Positions 37,651 through 46,092 of a DNA stretch of 64,000 bases are shown piece after piece. The notes under the pieces were generated by a model, which worked only from the letters and a program-made list of their open reading frames with translations, did not search any database and was not told the DNA's origin. A program made the position numbers and the translations under genes. The DNA lies in assembly GCF_001894745.1 (NCBI RefSeq), contig NZ_BBYF01000003.1, forward strand, positions 372,001-436,000. The letters are read 5' to 3'. How positions within the stretch are numbered: the first letter of the stretch is position 1; the number at the start of each line of letters is the position of its first letter. Source of the DNA: Paenibacillus sp. NAIST15-1 (GTDB lineage Bacteria > Bacillota > Bacilli > Paenibacillales > Paenibacillaceae).

Positions 37651-38169
37651 TTAAATAAGTCCTTCCATAATATGAACCGTTACGACCTTCTCCTGCACAT
37701 CAACCGTAAGCACAACTTCATCAATGACCGGAATCAAGATTGATTTTCCTTTCGCAGGCTTCACAACCCAGACATCATTCGCGCCTGGAGACAGTATCTC
37801 GTCAATGATTCCAAGGTCTTCGCCTTCGTCTGTCACGACTTTACAACCAATAATCTCATGGTAGTAATATTCGTCTTCATCGAGCTCATCCAGCTGCTCT
37901 TCGCTTACTTTCAGCATCCAACCTTTATATTTCTCAACCTCATTGATATTGTCGAATTGCACAAATTTAATGATGTACATATTTTTATGTAAACGCGACC
38001 GCTCAACGGTAACGGATACACTGTTATTGGAGTTCGGTTGCTGCAGAACTAACTCGCTCTTTTGAGCGAAGCGTTCCTCCGGGAAATCTGTTGTCGGGAT
38101 AATTTTCACTTCACCCCGAATGCCGTGCGTATTGACCAATTTGCCGACATTAAACATTCTTTGAGCCAT
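37651..38169 (-). CDS. rimM: RimM, 16S rRNA processing protein
   Basis: Assembly factor for the 30S head that binds S19. The 172 residues have the N-terminal RimM barrel ([30 protein letters not shown]) and a C-terminal PRC barrel ([52 protein letters not shown]). AGGAGG precedes the ATG. It is adjacent to trmD; a terminator lies between khpA and this gene. Confidence 0.97.
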   Translation of the reverse strand: MAQRMFNVGKLVNTHGIRGEVKIIPTTDFPEERFAQKSELVLQQPNSNNSVSVTVERSRLHKNMYIIKFVQFDNINEVEKYKGWMLKVSEEQLDELDEDEYYYHEIIGCKVVTDEGEDLGIIDEILSPGANDVWVVKPAKGKSILIPVIDEVVLTVDVQEKVVTVHIMEGLI

Positions 38170-38283
38170 GACTTATCCTCCTGCCGTTGGTAATCACCAT
38201 TCATTCAATCTATCGTAAATATTCGGAGGCCCAACCTGCGAATATCTTCTTTCTAGTGTAACACATTCAGCCTCATGCATACG

Positions 38284-38312
38284 AAAAAGGGCTAGGATTT
38301 CATCCTAACCCT
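38284..38312 (-). terminator. Terminator between khpA and rimM
   Basis: 11-bp stem with one G-T wobble (38288-38298 with 38302-38312), tight 3-base loop, then TTTTT on the minus strand. It lies 12 bases after khpA, inside an otherwise continuous gene row. Confidence 0.88.
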
Positions 38313-38323
38313 CTTGCGTGCAA

Positions 38324-38554
38324 TTATGAAATAATGTCCACGGCAACTCGTTTTGGAACTTTAACAGCTGCCGACGTGACGACCGTGCGAAGCGCCTTAG
38401 CGATACGACCTTGCTTCCCGATAACCATTCCGACATCGTCAGGATGAACGTGAAGCTCATACACGATGACATGATCCTTCTCCACGACGTCCACACGGAC
38501 CTCCTCCGGATGATCGACCAAAGCGCGTGCAATTACTGACACTAACTCTTCCAT
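38324..38554 (-). CDS. khpA: KhpA (YlqC), KH-domain RNA-binding protein
   Basis: Small RNA chaperone that pairs with KhpB/Jag in other Bacillota. The 76 residues are one KH domain with the GXXG loop GKQG (in VGMVIGKQGRIAKALRTVV) and the typical N-terminus MEELVSVIARALVDHPEEV. GGAGGG precedes the ATG. It sits 23 bases after rpsP, as in Bacillus. Confidence 0.95.
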   Translation of the reverse strand: MEELVSVIARALVDHPEEVRVDVVEKDHVIVYELHVHPDDVGMVIGKQGRIAKALRTVVTSAAVKVPKRVAVDIIS

Positions 38555-38577
38555 TCGCGACCCTCCGAACGGTTAGA

Positions 38578-38850
38578 TTATTTCTGGTGTTTCAGTTCAT
38601 GGAACTTCTTCATTACGCCAGCTTGGCTGAGCAAGTTGCGAACCGTGTCAGATGCTTGAGCACCAGTTTGCAACCATTTCAAAGCTTTTTCCTCGTCGAT
38701 GTTAACGACTGCTGGTTGTGCTACCGGATTGTAATGACCGATTTCCTCGATAAAACGACCGTCACGCGGGGAACGGGAATCGGATACAACTACACGATAG
38801 AATGGTGCTTTATGAGCACCCATGCGTTTCAAACGGATACGTACTGCCAC
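38578..38850 (-). CDS. rpsP: 30S ribosomal protein S16
   Basis: Ribosomal protein of the 30S body. The 90 residues start with GTG 38850 ([22 protein letters not shown]) behind a perfect AAGGAGGTG. Further family blocks are [18 protein letters not shown] and [21 protein letters not shown]. An upstream in-frame codon would place the ribosome binding site inside the gene, so it is rejected. It lies downstream of ffh. Confidence 0.98.
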   Translation of the reverse strand: MAVRIRLKRMGAHKAPFYRVVVSDSRSPRDGRFIEEIGHYNPVAQPAVVNIDEEKALKWLQTGAQASDTVRNLLSQAGVMKKFHELKHQK

Positions 38851-38919
38851 GAAATTCACCTCCTTAACGGAATTCGAATAATCAATCGAGCGAGTATAAA
38901 AGCTGCGCTCGTCTATGCA

Positions 38920-40302
38920 TTAACGGAAAGGAAATCTCATTCCTTTACCAGCCTTGCCTGCTTTACTCTTCAAGTTCTTCATCATCTTAGGGCCTTTCGG
39001 ACCCATCATGTCGGAGAACTGTTTCATCATCCGGCGCATCTCATCAAATTGCTTGATAAGACGGTTCACATCAGCCAACTGAGTTCCGCTGCCCGCTGCA
39101 ATCCGCTTACGACGGCTGTGATTAATTAGATCTGGATCTTGGCGTTCTTCGTTCGTCATCGAACGGACAATCGCTTCGATTCGACCCATTTGACGCTCAT
39201 CCACCTTCAGGTTCGCATTTTGCTTCACCTTATTCATCCCTGGAATCATATCCAGAATCTGATCGATAGGACCGAGCTTCTTTACTTGTTGCATCTGCTC
39301 AAGGAAATCATCGAATGTGAAGGCTGCGTTGCGCATCTTCATTTCCATTTCCTTGGCTTTCTCTGTGTCGATGTTCATTTGCGCCTTCTCGATCAAGGAG
39401 AGCATGTCCCCCATGCCGAGAATCCGTGAAGCCATCCGCTCTGGATGGAACGGTTCAAGCGCGTCCATCTTCTCACCGAGTGTTGCGAATTTGATTGGGC
39501 AACCCGTTACTGCCTTAACAGACAAAGCTGCACCACCACGTGTATCGCCATCGAGCTTAGTCAACACAACACCAGTAAGCTCAAGCTGTTGGTTGAAGCT
39601 CTCTGCAACGTTGACCGCATCTTGACCTGTCATCGCGTCAACGACGAGCAGCACTTCATCTGGCTTCGCTGTAGCATGAACTTGCTTCAGCTCTTCCATC
39701 AATGCTTCATCGATATGCAGGCGACCTGCAGTATCGATAATGACATAATCAAGGTTATTCTCCTTCGCATGCTCCAAACCGCGACGAGCGATTTCTACCG
39801 GACTCACTTGGTCACCAAGTGCAAATACCGGAACCTTAATCTGCTCGCCAACCACTTGAAGCTGCTTAATCGCAGCTGGTCGATAAATATCGGCAGCGAC
39901 AAGAAGCGGCTTATGATTCTGCTTCTGCAGCATCTTCGCAAGCTTGCCTGAAGTAGTCGTCTTACCAGCACCTTGGAGACCGACCATCATAATGACAGTT
40001 GGCGGCTTGTTGGCCTTGGCCAGCTTCGCAGCTGTACCACCCATCAATTCCGTCAATTCCTTATTGACGATGTCGATAATGACCATGCCCGGTGTGAAGC
40101 TATTCATCACTTCCTGACCTACGGCCTTCTCTTTCACCTTGCCAATGAATTCCTTAACGACTTTGAAGTTAACATCCGCTTCGAGCAGCGCCAGGCGTAC
40201 CTCGCGCATCGCTTCGTTGACGTCATCTTCACCAACCTTGCCTTTGCCGCGCAGCTTGCTGAATACATTCTGTAATCGGTTCGTTAATCCTTCAAATGCC
40301 AT
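38920..40302 (-). CDS. ffh: Ffh, signal recognition particle GTPase
   Basis: SRP54 homologue that with 4.5S/6S RNA targets membrane and secreted proteins to FtsY. The 460 residues have an N domain, a G domain (GLQGAGKTTTSGKLA at about 105, DTAGRLHIDEAL, TKLDGDTRGGAALS), and a Met-rich M domain (MRRMMKQFSDMMGPKGPKMM) that binds RNA and signal peptides. It follows ylxM by 19 bases. FtsY lies about 14 kb away rather than next door. Confidence 0.98.
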   Translation of the reverse strand: MAFEGLTNRLQNVFSKLRGKGKVGEDDVNEAMREVRLALLEADVNFKVVKEFIGKVKEKAVGQEVMNSFTPGMVIIDIVNKELTELMGGTAAKLAKANKPPTVIMMVGLQGAGKTTTSGKLAKMLQKQNHKPLLVAADIYRPAAIKQLQVVGEQIKVPVFALGDQVSPVEIARRGLEHAKENNLDYVIIDTAGRLHIDEALMEELKQVHATAKPDEVLLVVDAMTGQDAVNVAESFNQQLELTGVVLTKLDGDTRGGAALSVKAVTGCPIKFATLGEKMDALEPFHPERMASRILGMGDMLSLIEKAQMNIDTEKAKEMEMKMRNAAFTFDDFLEQMQQVKKLGPIDQILDMIPGMNKVKQNANLKVDERQMGRIEAIVRSMTNEERQDPDLINHSRRKRIAAGSGTQLADVNRLIKQFDEMRRMMKQFSDMMGPKGPKMMKNLKSKAGKAGKGMRFPFR

Positions 40303-40321
40303 ATTATCTCACCCCGTTCCC

Positions 40322-40681
40322 TTAATCCAACGCCTGCAGTTCACGGACAATCGTCTGCAGTTCCGCGCGCTGCGGGTCGGGTATGCTATCCATATCGTCC
40401 ATTGCACGTTGCAGCGCCATTACGATCTCTGTCCGACGTTCGAACTTCGACAGCAAGCCGAGCTTGCTCTCATAAGATTCGAGCGTCTGCTCCGCCCGCT
40501 TAATATGTTCATACACCGCTTGGCGGCTGATACCGAATTCGGCTGCAATCTCGCCTAGTGAAAAATCATCTTGAAAGTAACATTTCAGGAACGTCTGCTG
40601 CTTCTCTGTGAGCAGTGGTTCATAGAAGTCGAACAGCATATTAATTCGGTTCGTCTTAGCCAGTACCTGTTCCTCGTTCAT
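40322..40681 (-). CDS. ylxM: YlxM, SRP-associated DNA-binding-like protein
   Basis: Small helix-turn-helix protein encoded before ffh; in streptococci and Bacillus relatives YlxM modulates SRP. The 119 residues show LFDFYEPLLTEKQQTFLKCYFQDDFSLGEIAAEFGISRQAVYEHIKRAEQTLE (sigma-4-like HTH, about 14-66). ATG 40681 has AAAGGAG 8 bases upstream. A clear promoter lies just ahead, so ylxM-ffh-rpsP has its own transcription. Confidence 0.95.
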   Translation of the reverse strand: MNEEQVLAKTNRINMLFDFYEPLLTEKQQTFLKCYFQDDFSLGEIAAEFGISRQAVYEHIKRAEQTLESYESKLGLLSKFERRTEIVMALQRAMDDMDSIPDPQRAELQTIVRELQALD

Positions 40682-40735
40682 ACGGGCCACTCCTTTCGTA
40701 AAGGAAAAACACTTTACAGCCCATCGACGTTTCTT

Positions 40736-40764
40736 ATCTTACCGAATTCACAACGCCATGTCAA
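40736..40764 (-). promoter_or_regulatory. Sigma-A type promoter of ylxM-ffh-rpsP
   Basis: On the minus strand: TTGACA (40759-40764), exactly 17 bases, TAAGAT (40736-40741). It lies 55 bases upstream of ylxM. The -35 box lies inside an imperfect inverted repeat (40756-40783). Confidence 0.82.
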
Positions 40765-40834
40765 GGGATGAACCTTAACATGGTGGAATTTTTTTTTTGA
40801 GACCCAGATCTCAGTGTTTCTGCCCGCCTCTAAC

Positions 40835-41470
40835 CTAGATTACATAACGGTAAATGCATACAAAGTGCAGGACAGAGCCTGCTAATACGAACAGATGCCA
40901 AATCGCATGATGATAAGGAAGCCGGTGCCACACAAAGAATGGGATGCCTGCCGTATAGCATACTCCCCCAATCACCAGCAGCATAACACCTTCAAAAGGA
41001 ATCGCCTGCACCAAGCTGTCCCATACCGTTATCATCAGCCACCCCATAATTGCATAGGCAATCGTAGAGAACCACATATGACGTCCTGTATAGAATGCTT
41101 TGTATATAATTCCTGCGATCGCAGTCCCCCATATTAATCCTAGCAGCTGTTGGCTGAACTCATCATGCAGCACGACGAGCAGGAAGGGAGTGTACGTTCC
41201 CGCAATAAATAAGTAGATTGCCATATGATCAAGGATTGTAAATCTGTACTTCGATCTGCCCTCCGGCAAGCCGTGCATAATCGTCGAGGTTGTAAACATC
41301 ATAATCAAAGTAATCCCATATATTGAAGCTCCGATGATATGCGCCGACGTCCCGCGCTCCCACGCGGCACTGATAAGCACGCCTAATGCCCACACACTGA
41401 ACAATAATCCAACTGCGTGGGTAATTACGCTTGCCCACTCCTCACTGGATATATTACGGCTCCACTTCAT
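40835..41470 (-). CDS. trhA: TrhA/hemolysin III family membrane protein
   Basis: Seven-helix membrane protein of the PAQR/hemolysin III family; the Bacillus homologue affects membrane homeostasis. The 211 residues include ITHAVGLLFSVWALGVLI, the conserved FTTSTIMHGLPE and HMAIYLFIAGTYTPF, and the C-terminal HHAIWHLFVLAGSVLHFVCIY with the metal-site histidines. I use ATG 41470 (MKWSRNISSEE) behind GGGGAGG. It is the first gene of the accessory block. Confidence 0.9.
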   Translation of the reverse strand: MKWSRNISSEEWASVITHAVGLLFSVWALGVLISAAWERGTSAHIIGASIYGITLIMMFTTSTIMHGLPEGRSKYRFTILDHMAIYLFIAGTYTPFLLVVLHDEFSQQLLGLIWGTAIAGIIYKAFYTGRHMWFSTIAYAIMGWLMITVWDSLVQAIPFEGVMLLVIGGVCYTAGIPFFVWHRLPYHHAIWHLFVLAGSVLHFVCIYRYVI

Positions 41471-41596
41471 AGTCATCCCTCCCCGCGGCATTCCTAGCTG
41501 CCTGCTGTGCATACGCCCATATTTCACGGCGGATCACATTATATGCACATCAGATAGTGTCGGTGAGAAGGAAGGACTTAAGCGAGTTTACCTATT

Positions 41597-41755
41597 TTAT
41601 TTGCGCTGACTCTTCATAAATCGAATGCTTTCTCTTGTATCATTTAAATACTGAACGGCCGCATCATATTGATTGGACGCCACATGAATGAACAATACGT
41701 CAATAATGTGCAGCTGCACAAGCCGCGAAGAAGAAGCTGCCCTGCCTGCTTGGAA
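41597..41755 (-). pseudogene. Remnant of an RpiR/MurR-type regulator (C-terminus only)
   Basis: About 52 residues match the end of the SIS domain of RpiR regulators: FQAGRAASSSRLVQLHIIDV, then LFIHVASNQYDAAVQYLNDT and RESIRFMKS. The DNA-binding N-terminus and most of the SIS domain are absent, and no good ribosome binding site precedes it. It lies beyond the terminator of the neighbouring GNAT gene. In Bacillus a MurR-type regulator and a GNAT gene occur together in muropeptide clusters, so this looks like decay. The family call is from memory of the motif. Confidence 0.55.
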
Positions 41756-41837
41756 TTGGCTAGGAATAAAGATCGAGAAAGGGAAAAGAGTCTGCAAGGA
41801 TTACGTAATATGTCATATGTATCATCCCATTATAGAC

Positions 41838-41870
41838 AAAAACCCCGGCACGTGTGGTTCTGCCGGGGTT
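41838..41870 (-). terminator. Terminator downstream of the GNAT gene
   Basis: 9-bp GC-rich stem (AACCCCGGC/GCCGGGGTT), 12-base loop, then TTTTTG on the minus strand. Confidence 0.85.
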
Positions 41871-42035
41871 GCTTATCGTTGTTCCAAAGACTTTCTCAAC
41901 CTCGTTGCGAGCGAAGTCAATCTAGTGGTGGATCAAGGATCAAAGATTCTTATCCATATCTTTCAATCCGTCTTTCACGCGTTTCATTGTTCACCGTACT
42001 ATCGTTTGGTTCATCGTTTTGAACTCACAATTCAT

Positions 42036-42992
42036 TTACAGGGCCTTGCTCATAAGGTCATAGCTCTTCCACGTATGGAATCCAAGCTTTGCATAGAAGT
42101 CGACCAGTTCCGTCCAGTCAATGACTAGCTGGCGCATGCCGCGCTGCTGCAATTCGGCGATTCCCGCCTTGACCAGACCAAGACCGTATCCCTTGCCGCG
42201 GTACTGATCATCAACACCAAGCGGCCCAATACCGCCAAGCGGCTCTTCGAACAATGGCGCCCAATACGTATTCTGCGCAATCAGCGGAGAATGCTCGTCA
42301 TTGACCCGGCAGAAGCCGATCATTTCACTGCCTTGGAACAATCCGATGAACTCTCTCCCCTGTCCCCCGCGTTCCCAATAGCATTGTGCCTCATACAGCC
42401 ATCTGCCTGGGAAGCAGCGACGGAAAAATGTCAACATTTCTTCCTTGTCCTCAGGCGTGAGCAGCTTCACGATCGCTCCATCTGCAAATTCTGGAGTCAC
42501 TATCAGATCGGTCTCATCTGAGGACAGCATGTCGCTAACCTCATAGAGCTGCTTGAATCCTCTCTTCTCTAGCCATTGACGGTGCATTGACAACGCTTTC
42601 GGGAGGCCTGGAACATAATGCCACGGATCACGTCCGATGAATACTTGAGATGCACCAGCTTCATGCAATGCTGCTTCAGCCCGCCCGAGCAATTCAGAGC
42701 CTATCCCCTTCCCTCTTGCTTCGGAACGAACAACAAGTGCCTGAATCCAGCCTCCTCCTTCTCCTAGCTTCATCTCGCGCTCTGTTTCCTGCCATTTCTT
42801 CGCGATGATAAATCCTAGAAGGCTGCCATCTGAATCTTGAGCGATCCAGGAGCCAGGCAAGTAAACGTTTACATCTTTAAAACTATTTTGCACGAACAGC
42901 TGTTGTCTCATTGGGAACAGGTCGCCCAGTTCACGGTTCCACAACTCGCACATCGGCTCCGCCCATGCTTCATTAAGTGGAATGACGTTCAC
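42036..42992 (-). CDS. Tandem GNAT family N-acetyltransferase
   Basis: Protein of 318 residues with two acetyltransferase folds. The N-terminal copy carries the acetyl-CoA motif LVVRSEARGKGIGSELL (about 86-102). The C-terminal copy carries LGVDDQYRGKGYGLGLVKAG (about 259-278), ending FYAKLGFHTWKSYDLM. It is similar in layout to GNAT proteins of amino-sugar or muropeptide clusters (YbbJ-like). Substrate unknown. GTG start behind GGAGGGG. Its nearest neighbour is the RpiR remnant. Confidence 0.85.
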   Translation of the reverse strand: MNVIPLNEAWAEPMCELWNRELGDLFPMRQQLFVQNSFKDVNVYLPGSWIAQDSDGSLLGFIIAKKWQETEREMKLGEGGGWIQALVVRSEARGKGIGSELLGRAEAALHEAGASQVFIGRDPWHYVPGLPKALSMHRQWLEKRGFKQLYEVSDMLSSDETDLIVTPEFADGAIVKLLTPEDKEEMLTFFRRCFPGRWLYEAQCYWERGGQGREFIGLFQGSEMIGFCRVNDEHSPLIAQNTYWAPLFEEPLGGIGPLGVDDQYRGKGYGLGLVKAGIAELQQRGMRQLVIDWTELVDFYAKLGFHTWKSYDLMSKAL

Positions 42993-43103
42993 ATTTAACC
43001 CCTCCTACGATGAAGTCAATCGTCCCCGCCAATTGACTACATAGATGTCTGTTAGCATGTTTTTAAAATATAATTACAAGATTATTATAGATAATCTGAA
43101 ATA

Positions 43104-44465
43104 TTACTTCAACATCTTTTCCGCAAAATAGTCTACGACGTGCATGACCTTCACTTGCTCAGCTACGCCATCCCGTTCTACGCCTACCTTCATTTGCATT
43201 AAGCAGCCCGGGTTGCTAGTCAGGATAATCGAAGCCTGGGTCTCGCGAACAGCATCCATCTTCCGATCAACAATCGAGTTAGCCATGTCTGGCTGTACAA
43301 TGTTGTAAATACCAGCGGATCCACAGCATACATCCGCGCCTTCCAGCTCATGGTATCGGATGCCAGGAATGCGGCGAATAAGCTGTCTTGGCCCACTCGA
43401 AGCCCGCATGACGTTCCGTAAATGGCAAGAATCCTGATAGGTTACCGTCTCAGACGATTCAGCAGTCTCACAGTTACCTTGCGGCATTACCGGAAGATTG
43501 CTCCAACGCTGAGAACGCATAAGCAAATCACTGATATCTTTCACTTGCTTGGCAAATTTCTTAGCAGGCTCTACCCACTCCGACTCGTCCTTCAGTAAAT
43601 GATCATACTCTACAAGCAACGCTCCACATCCGCCTGCATTTGAGGCAATATAATCAACACCCGCATCACGGAACGCCTCAATATTTTGCTTCGCCAAATC
43701 CCTAGCTGTAGCCGTATCACTTCCGCCATGAGCGAACAAAGCTCCACAGCAGCCTTGGGATTCCGGAATGATGACATCATAGCCGGATTCGGTTAGCAAT
43801 CGGATTGTATTCACATTCGTTTCAGTGAACAAGACGTCCATAATACACCCACGGAATAACCCTACTGTGCCGAGCTTTTCACCTTTGGCCAGGAAGTAAC
43901 GGCCACCAGCCCGCTTCACTACACCTTGGCTGTCCGCTTCAGGCAGGATGCGCTCCATCATTTGCATTTGTGGAGGAAGCCAGCGCAGCAAGTTCTTCTT
44001 CCGTGCAAAACCCTGCAATCCCGAACGCTGATACGTTTGCAGAAGCTTACTCATCCGCAACAGACGATTGTGCTTCATAAATACAGGTCGCGCGATGCGA
44101 TTCAATCCCTTCATTGCAACCGGCGGCTTATTGTGCGCATGCATGGCTTCTTTCGTCTGCTCAAGCAGTTGACCGTATTTCACATCCGACGGACATACAG
44201 GCTCGCAGGCTCTACAGCCCAAGCACAAGTTCATCTGTTTCTGGAAAGATTCATCCGGTTCCATAATGCCATCTGCTACTGCCTTCATGAGTGCAATTCG
44301 TCCACGAGGGGAAGCGGCTTCCAATCCAGTCTCTTGATAAGTCGGGCAAGTCGGCTGACAAAATCCACAGCGCATACAGTTCATCAACTGCTCATAATCG
44401 AGCGTCTTCACGAGTTCTTTCTGCAGCGGATTGTTTGTCTTCTCTAGTTGTTGTTGTTGACTCAT
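43104..44465 (-). CDS. glcF: GlcF, glycolate oxidase iron-sulfur subunit
   Basis: Electron-transfer subunit working with GlcD to oxidise glycolate, or a similar 2-hydroxy acid, to the keto acid. The 453 residues have two 4Fe-4S motifs, CMRCGFCQPTCP (about 30-41) and CLGCRACEPVCP (about 80-91). Two CCG domains follow, each ending in a Cys-Cys-Gly motif (SQGCCGALFAHGG and ADVCCGSAGIYN). The ATG overlaps the glcD stop by 4 bases. Lactate or D-2-hydroxyglutarate dehydrogenase subunits are alternatives. Confidence 0.9.
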   Translation of the reverse strand: MSQQQQLEKTNNPLQKELVKTLDYEQLMNCMRCGFCQPTCPTYQETGLEAASPRGRIALMKAVADGIMEPDESFQKQMNLCLGCRACEPVCPSDVKYGQLLEQTKEAMHAHNKPPVAMKGLNRIARPVFMKHNRLLRMSKLLQTYQRSGLQGFARKKNLLRWLPPQMQMMERILPEADSQGVVKRAGGRYFLAKGEKLGTVGLFRGCIMDVLFTETNVNTIRLLTESGYDVIIPESQGCCGALFAHGGSDTATARDLAKQNIEAFRDAGVDYIASNAGGCGALLVEYDHLLKDESEWVEPAKKFAKQVKDISDLLMRSQRWSNLPVMPQGNCETAESSETVTYQDSCHLRNVMRASSGPRQLIRRIPGIRYHELEGADVCCGSAGIYNIVQPDMANSIVDRKMDAVRETQASIILTSNPGCLMQMKVGVERDGVAEQVKVMHVVDYFAEKMLK

Positions 44466-45877
44466 CGGGAAACCACCAGCCTTTTGCGAGCAGTCTTAGC
44501 AAATATCTTGCCTGGATTCATAATTCCATTCGGATCGAACACTTGCTTAATGCCTTTCATCACATCGATGCCTGTAGGTCCAACCTTCCATTCAAGATAT
44601 GGAGCCTTTACCGTTCCAACTCCGTGCTCACCGGTAATCGTGCCGCCCAAGCGAATCGCTTCCTCGAAAATGTCCGCGAACGCTTGCTCAACACGGTGGA
44701 TCTCATCCTCATTCCGTGCATCTGTCGGGCAGGTTGGATGAAGATTGCCGTCTCCCGCATGACCAAAGGTACAAATATTCACCCCATATTGCTCTGCAAT
44801 ACGATTGATGGCCAGTACCATTTCCGCAATCTTCGAGCGCGGTACTGTCGCATCCTCCAAAATTGTCGTTGGGCGAATACGCGCCAATGTGGACAATGCG
44901 CTGCGGCGTGCCTTCATCAGCTGTTCAGCCTCGATTTCATCCTTCGCAGTCTGAACGCGATCTGCGCTTTCCTCACTGCATATCTTTGCAATCGCTTCCA
45001 TATCTCGCATGACAACGTTCTCATCTTGACCGTCCTGTTCAATAAGCAGAACTGCCTGCATGTCTGTTGGGAGCCCGATATGATTATACTCCTCAACTAC
45101 GCGAATCGTCGGCTGATCCATGAATTCAAGTGTTGCTGGGATGATGCCTGCGCCTACAATACGTGACACGCTGCGGGCAGCAGCATAAATATCTTTATAG
45201 GATACGAGCATTGTCTTGCGGATACCTGGTGCGGGCAGCAGCTTAACCGTTGCCTCTGTAATCAACGCAAGCGTTCCTTCGGAGCCTACTAACAGCTTCG
45301 TTAAATCGTAGCCTGCTACATCCTTGTACAACTTGCCTCCCGTGCGGATCACTTCGCCATTCGGCAGTACCGCCTCAAGTGCTATCACATAATCCTTCGT
45401 CGTTCCGTATTTCAAACCGCGCAGACCGCCAGCCCCTTCCATGATATTGCCGCCCAAGGTTGAGATGGACATGCTGCTTGGATCAGGCGGATAGAACAGT
45501 CCACGCTTCTCCACTTCCCGATGGAACGTCTTCGTGTTCAAGCCAGGCTGGAAGGTTGCCGTAAGGTTCTCGGTGTCCATTTCAATGAGCTTATTCATAC
45601 GAGTCATGGCTACGACGATTCCCCCTGCTACAGGGACAGTTCCGCCGCACAAGTTGCTTGCAGCGCCCCTAGGAACAATGGGAATACGGTATTCGTTCGC
45701 CGTGCGCAAGATCTCCTGCACGTCTGCTGTCGATTCCGGATATACAACAGCATCAGGCAGAGACTGCATCATTGGTGTAGCATCATAAGAATGCGTGACC
45801 AAGCTTTCCTTATCATCGCGATACCGCTCTGGCCCAAGCAGCTTGAGCAGTCGCTCGCGCGCTTCAATCGTTATCAT
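44462..45877 (-). CDS. glcD: GlcD, FAD-linked glycolate oxidase subunit
   Basis: FAD-binding subunit of the glycolate oxidase pair. The 471 residues show the PCMH-type FAD domain (VVYPESTADVQEILRTANEYRIPIVPRGAASNLCGGTVPV, then GGNIMEGAGGLRGLKYGTTKDYV) and a C-terminal domain with NICTFGHAGDGNLHPT and GGTITGEHGVGTVKAPYL. It is transcribed from a good promoter overlapping a dyad, opposite a FadR-type regulator gene. The substrate is inferred from family and context only. Confidence 0.92.
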   Translation of the reverse strand: MITIEARERLLKLLGPERYRDDKESLVTHSYDATPMMQSLPDAVVYPESTADVQEILRTANEYRIPIVPRGAASNLCGGTVPVAGGIVVAMTRMNKLIEMDTENLTATFQPGLNTKTFHREVEKRGLFYPPDPSSMSISTLGGNIMEGAGGLRGLKYGTTKDYVIALEAVLPNGEVIRTGGKLYKDVAGYDLTKLLVGSEGTLALITEATVKLLPAPGIRKTMLVSYKDIYAAARSVSRIVGAGIIPATLEFMDQPTIRVVEEYNHIGLPTDMQAVLLIEQDGQDENVVMRDMEAIAKICSEESADRVQTAKDEIEAEQLMKARRSALSTLARIRPTTILEDATVPRSKIAEMVLAINRIAEQYGVNICTFGHAGDGNLHPTCPTDARNEDEIHRVEQAFADIFEEAIRLGGTITGEHGVGTVKAPYLEWKVGPTGIDVMKGIKQVFDPNGIMNPGKIFAKTARKRLVVSR

Positions 45878-45966
45878 GAATGAACTCCTCCTTGATGTCT
45901 TGGTTCCAAGTCAACATCTGAAGTGAACGATTCAACATTGTCCTCCACTTCTGCTGAATTGTTCAG

Positions 45967-45979
45967 GTCATCTGATGAC
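45967..45979. promoter_or_regulatory. Dyad operator candidate in the glcD promoter
   Basis: Perfect inverted repeat GTCATC-T-GATGAC. It lies about 10 bases downstream of the glcD -10 box, a position suited to repression by the divergent GntR/FadR protein. Confidence 0.6.
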
Positions 45980-45988
45980 TTTTGGCAT

Positions 45989-46018
45989 ATTATAACGTAT
46001 GATTGAGACAAATGTCAC
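45989..46018 (-). promoter_or_regulatory. Sigma-A type promoter of glcDF
   Basis: On the minus strand: GTGACA (46013-46018), 18 bases, TATAAT (45989-45994). 5 of 6 and 6 of 6 matches. It lies about 110 bases upstream of glcD. Confidence 0.78.
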
Positions 46019-46092
46019 TCGATTTCGAAAAATAATTTTATGATATTTATTATTTTTGATTTAATATTTCAAGAAGAGAGGTTCACAACAAC

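Larger units (their letters stand above)
41471..42035 (-). other. trhA to GNAT gap (565 bases)
   Basis: Contains an RpiR C-terminal remnant (41597-41755) and a terminator (41838-41870). About 165 bases near 41871-42035 carry only short interrupted frames. Confidence 0.6.

Noticed and set aside
40756..40798. Hairpin followed by ten T on the plus strand, like a terminator
   Set aside because: No plus-strand gene ends here, the T-run starts five bases after the stem, and the stem overlaps the ylxM -35 box.
41688..42128. Plus-strand frame of 146 codons between trhA and the GNAT gene
   Set aside because: It runs across the GNAT terminator, the GNAT coding end and the RpiR remnant in antisense; no recognisable domain.
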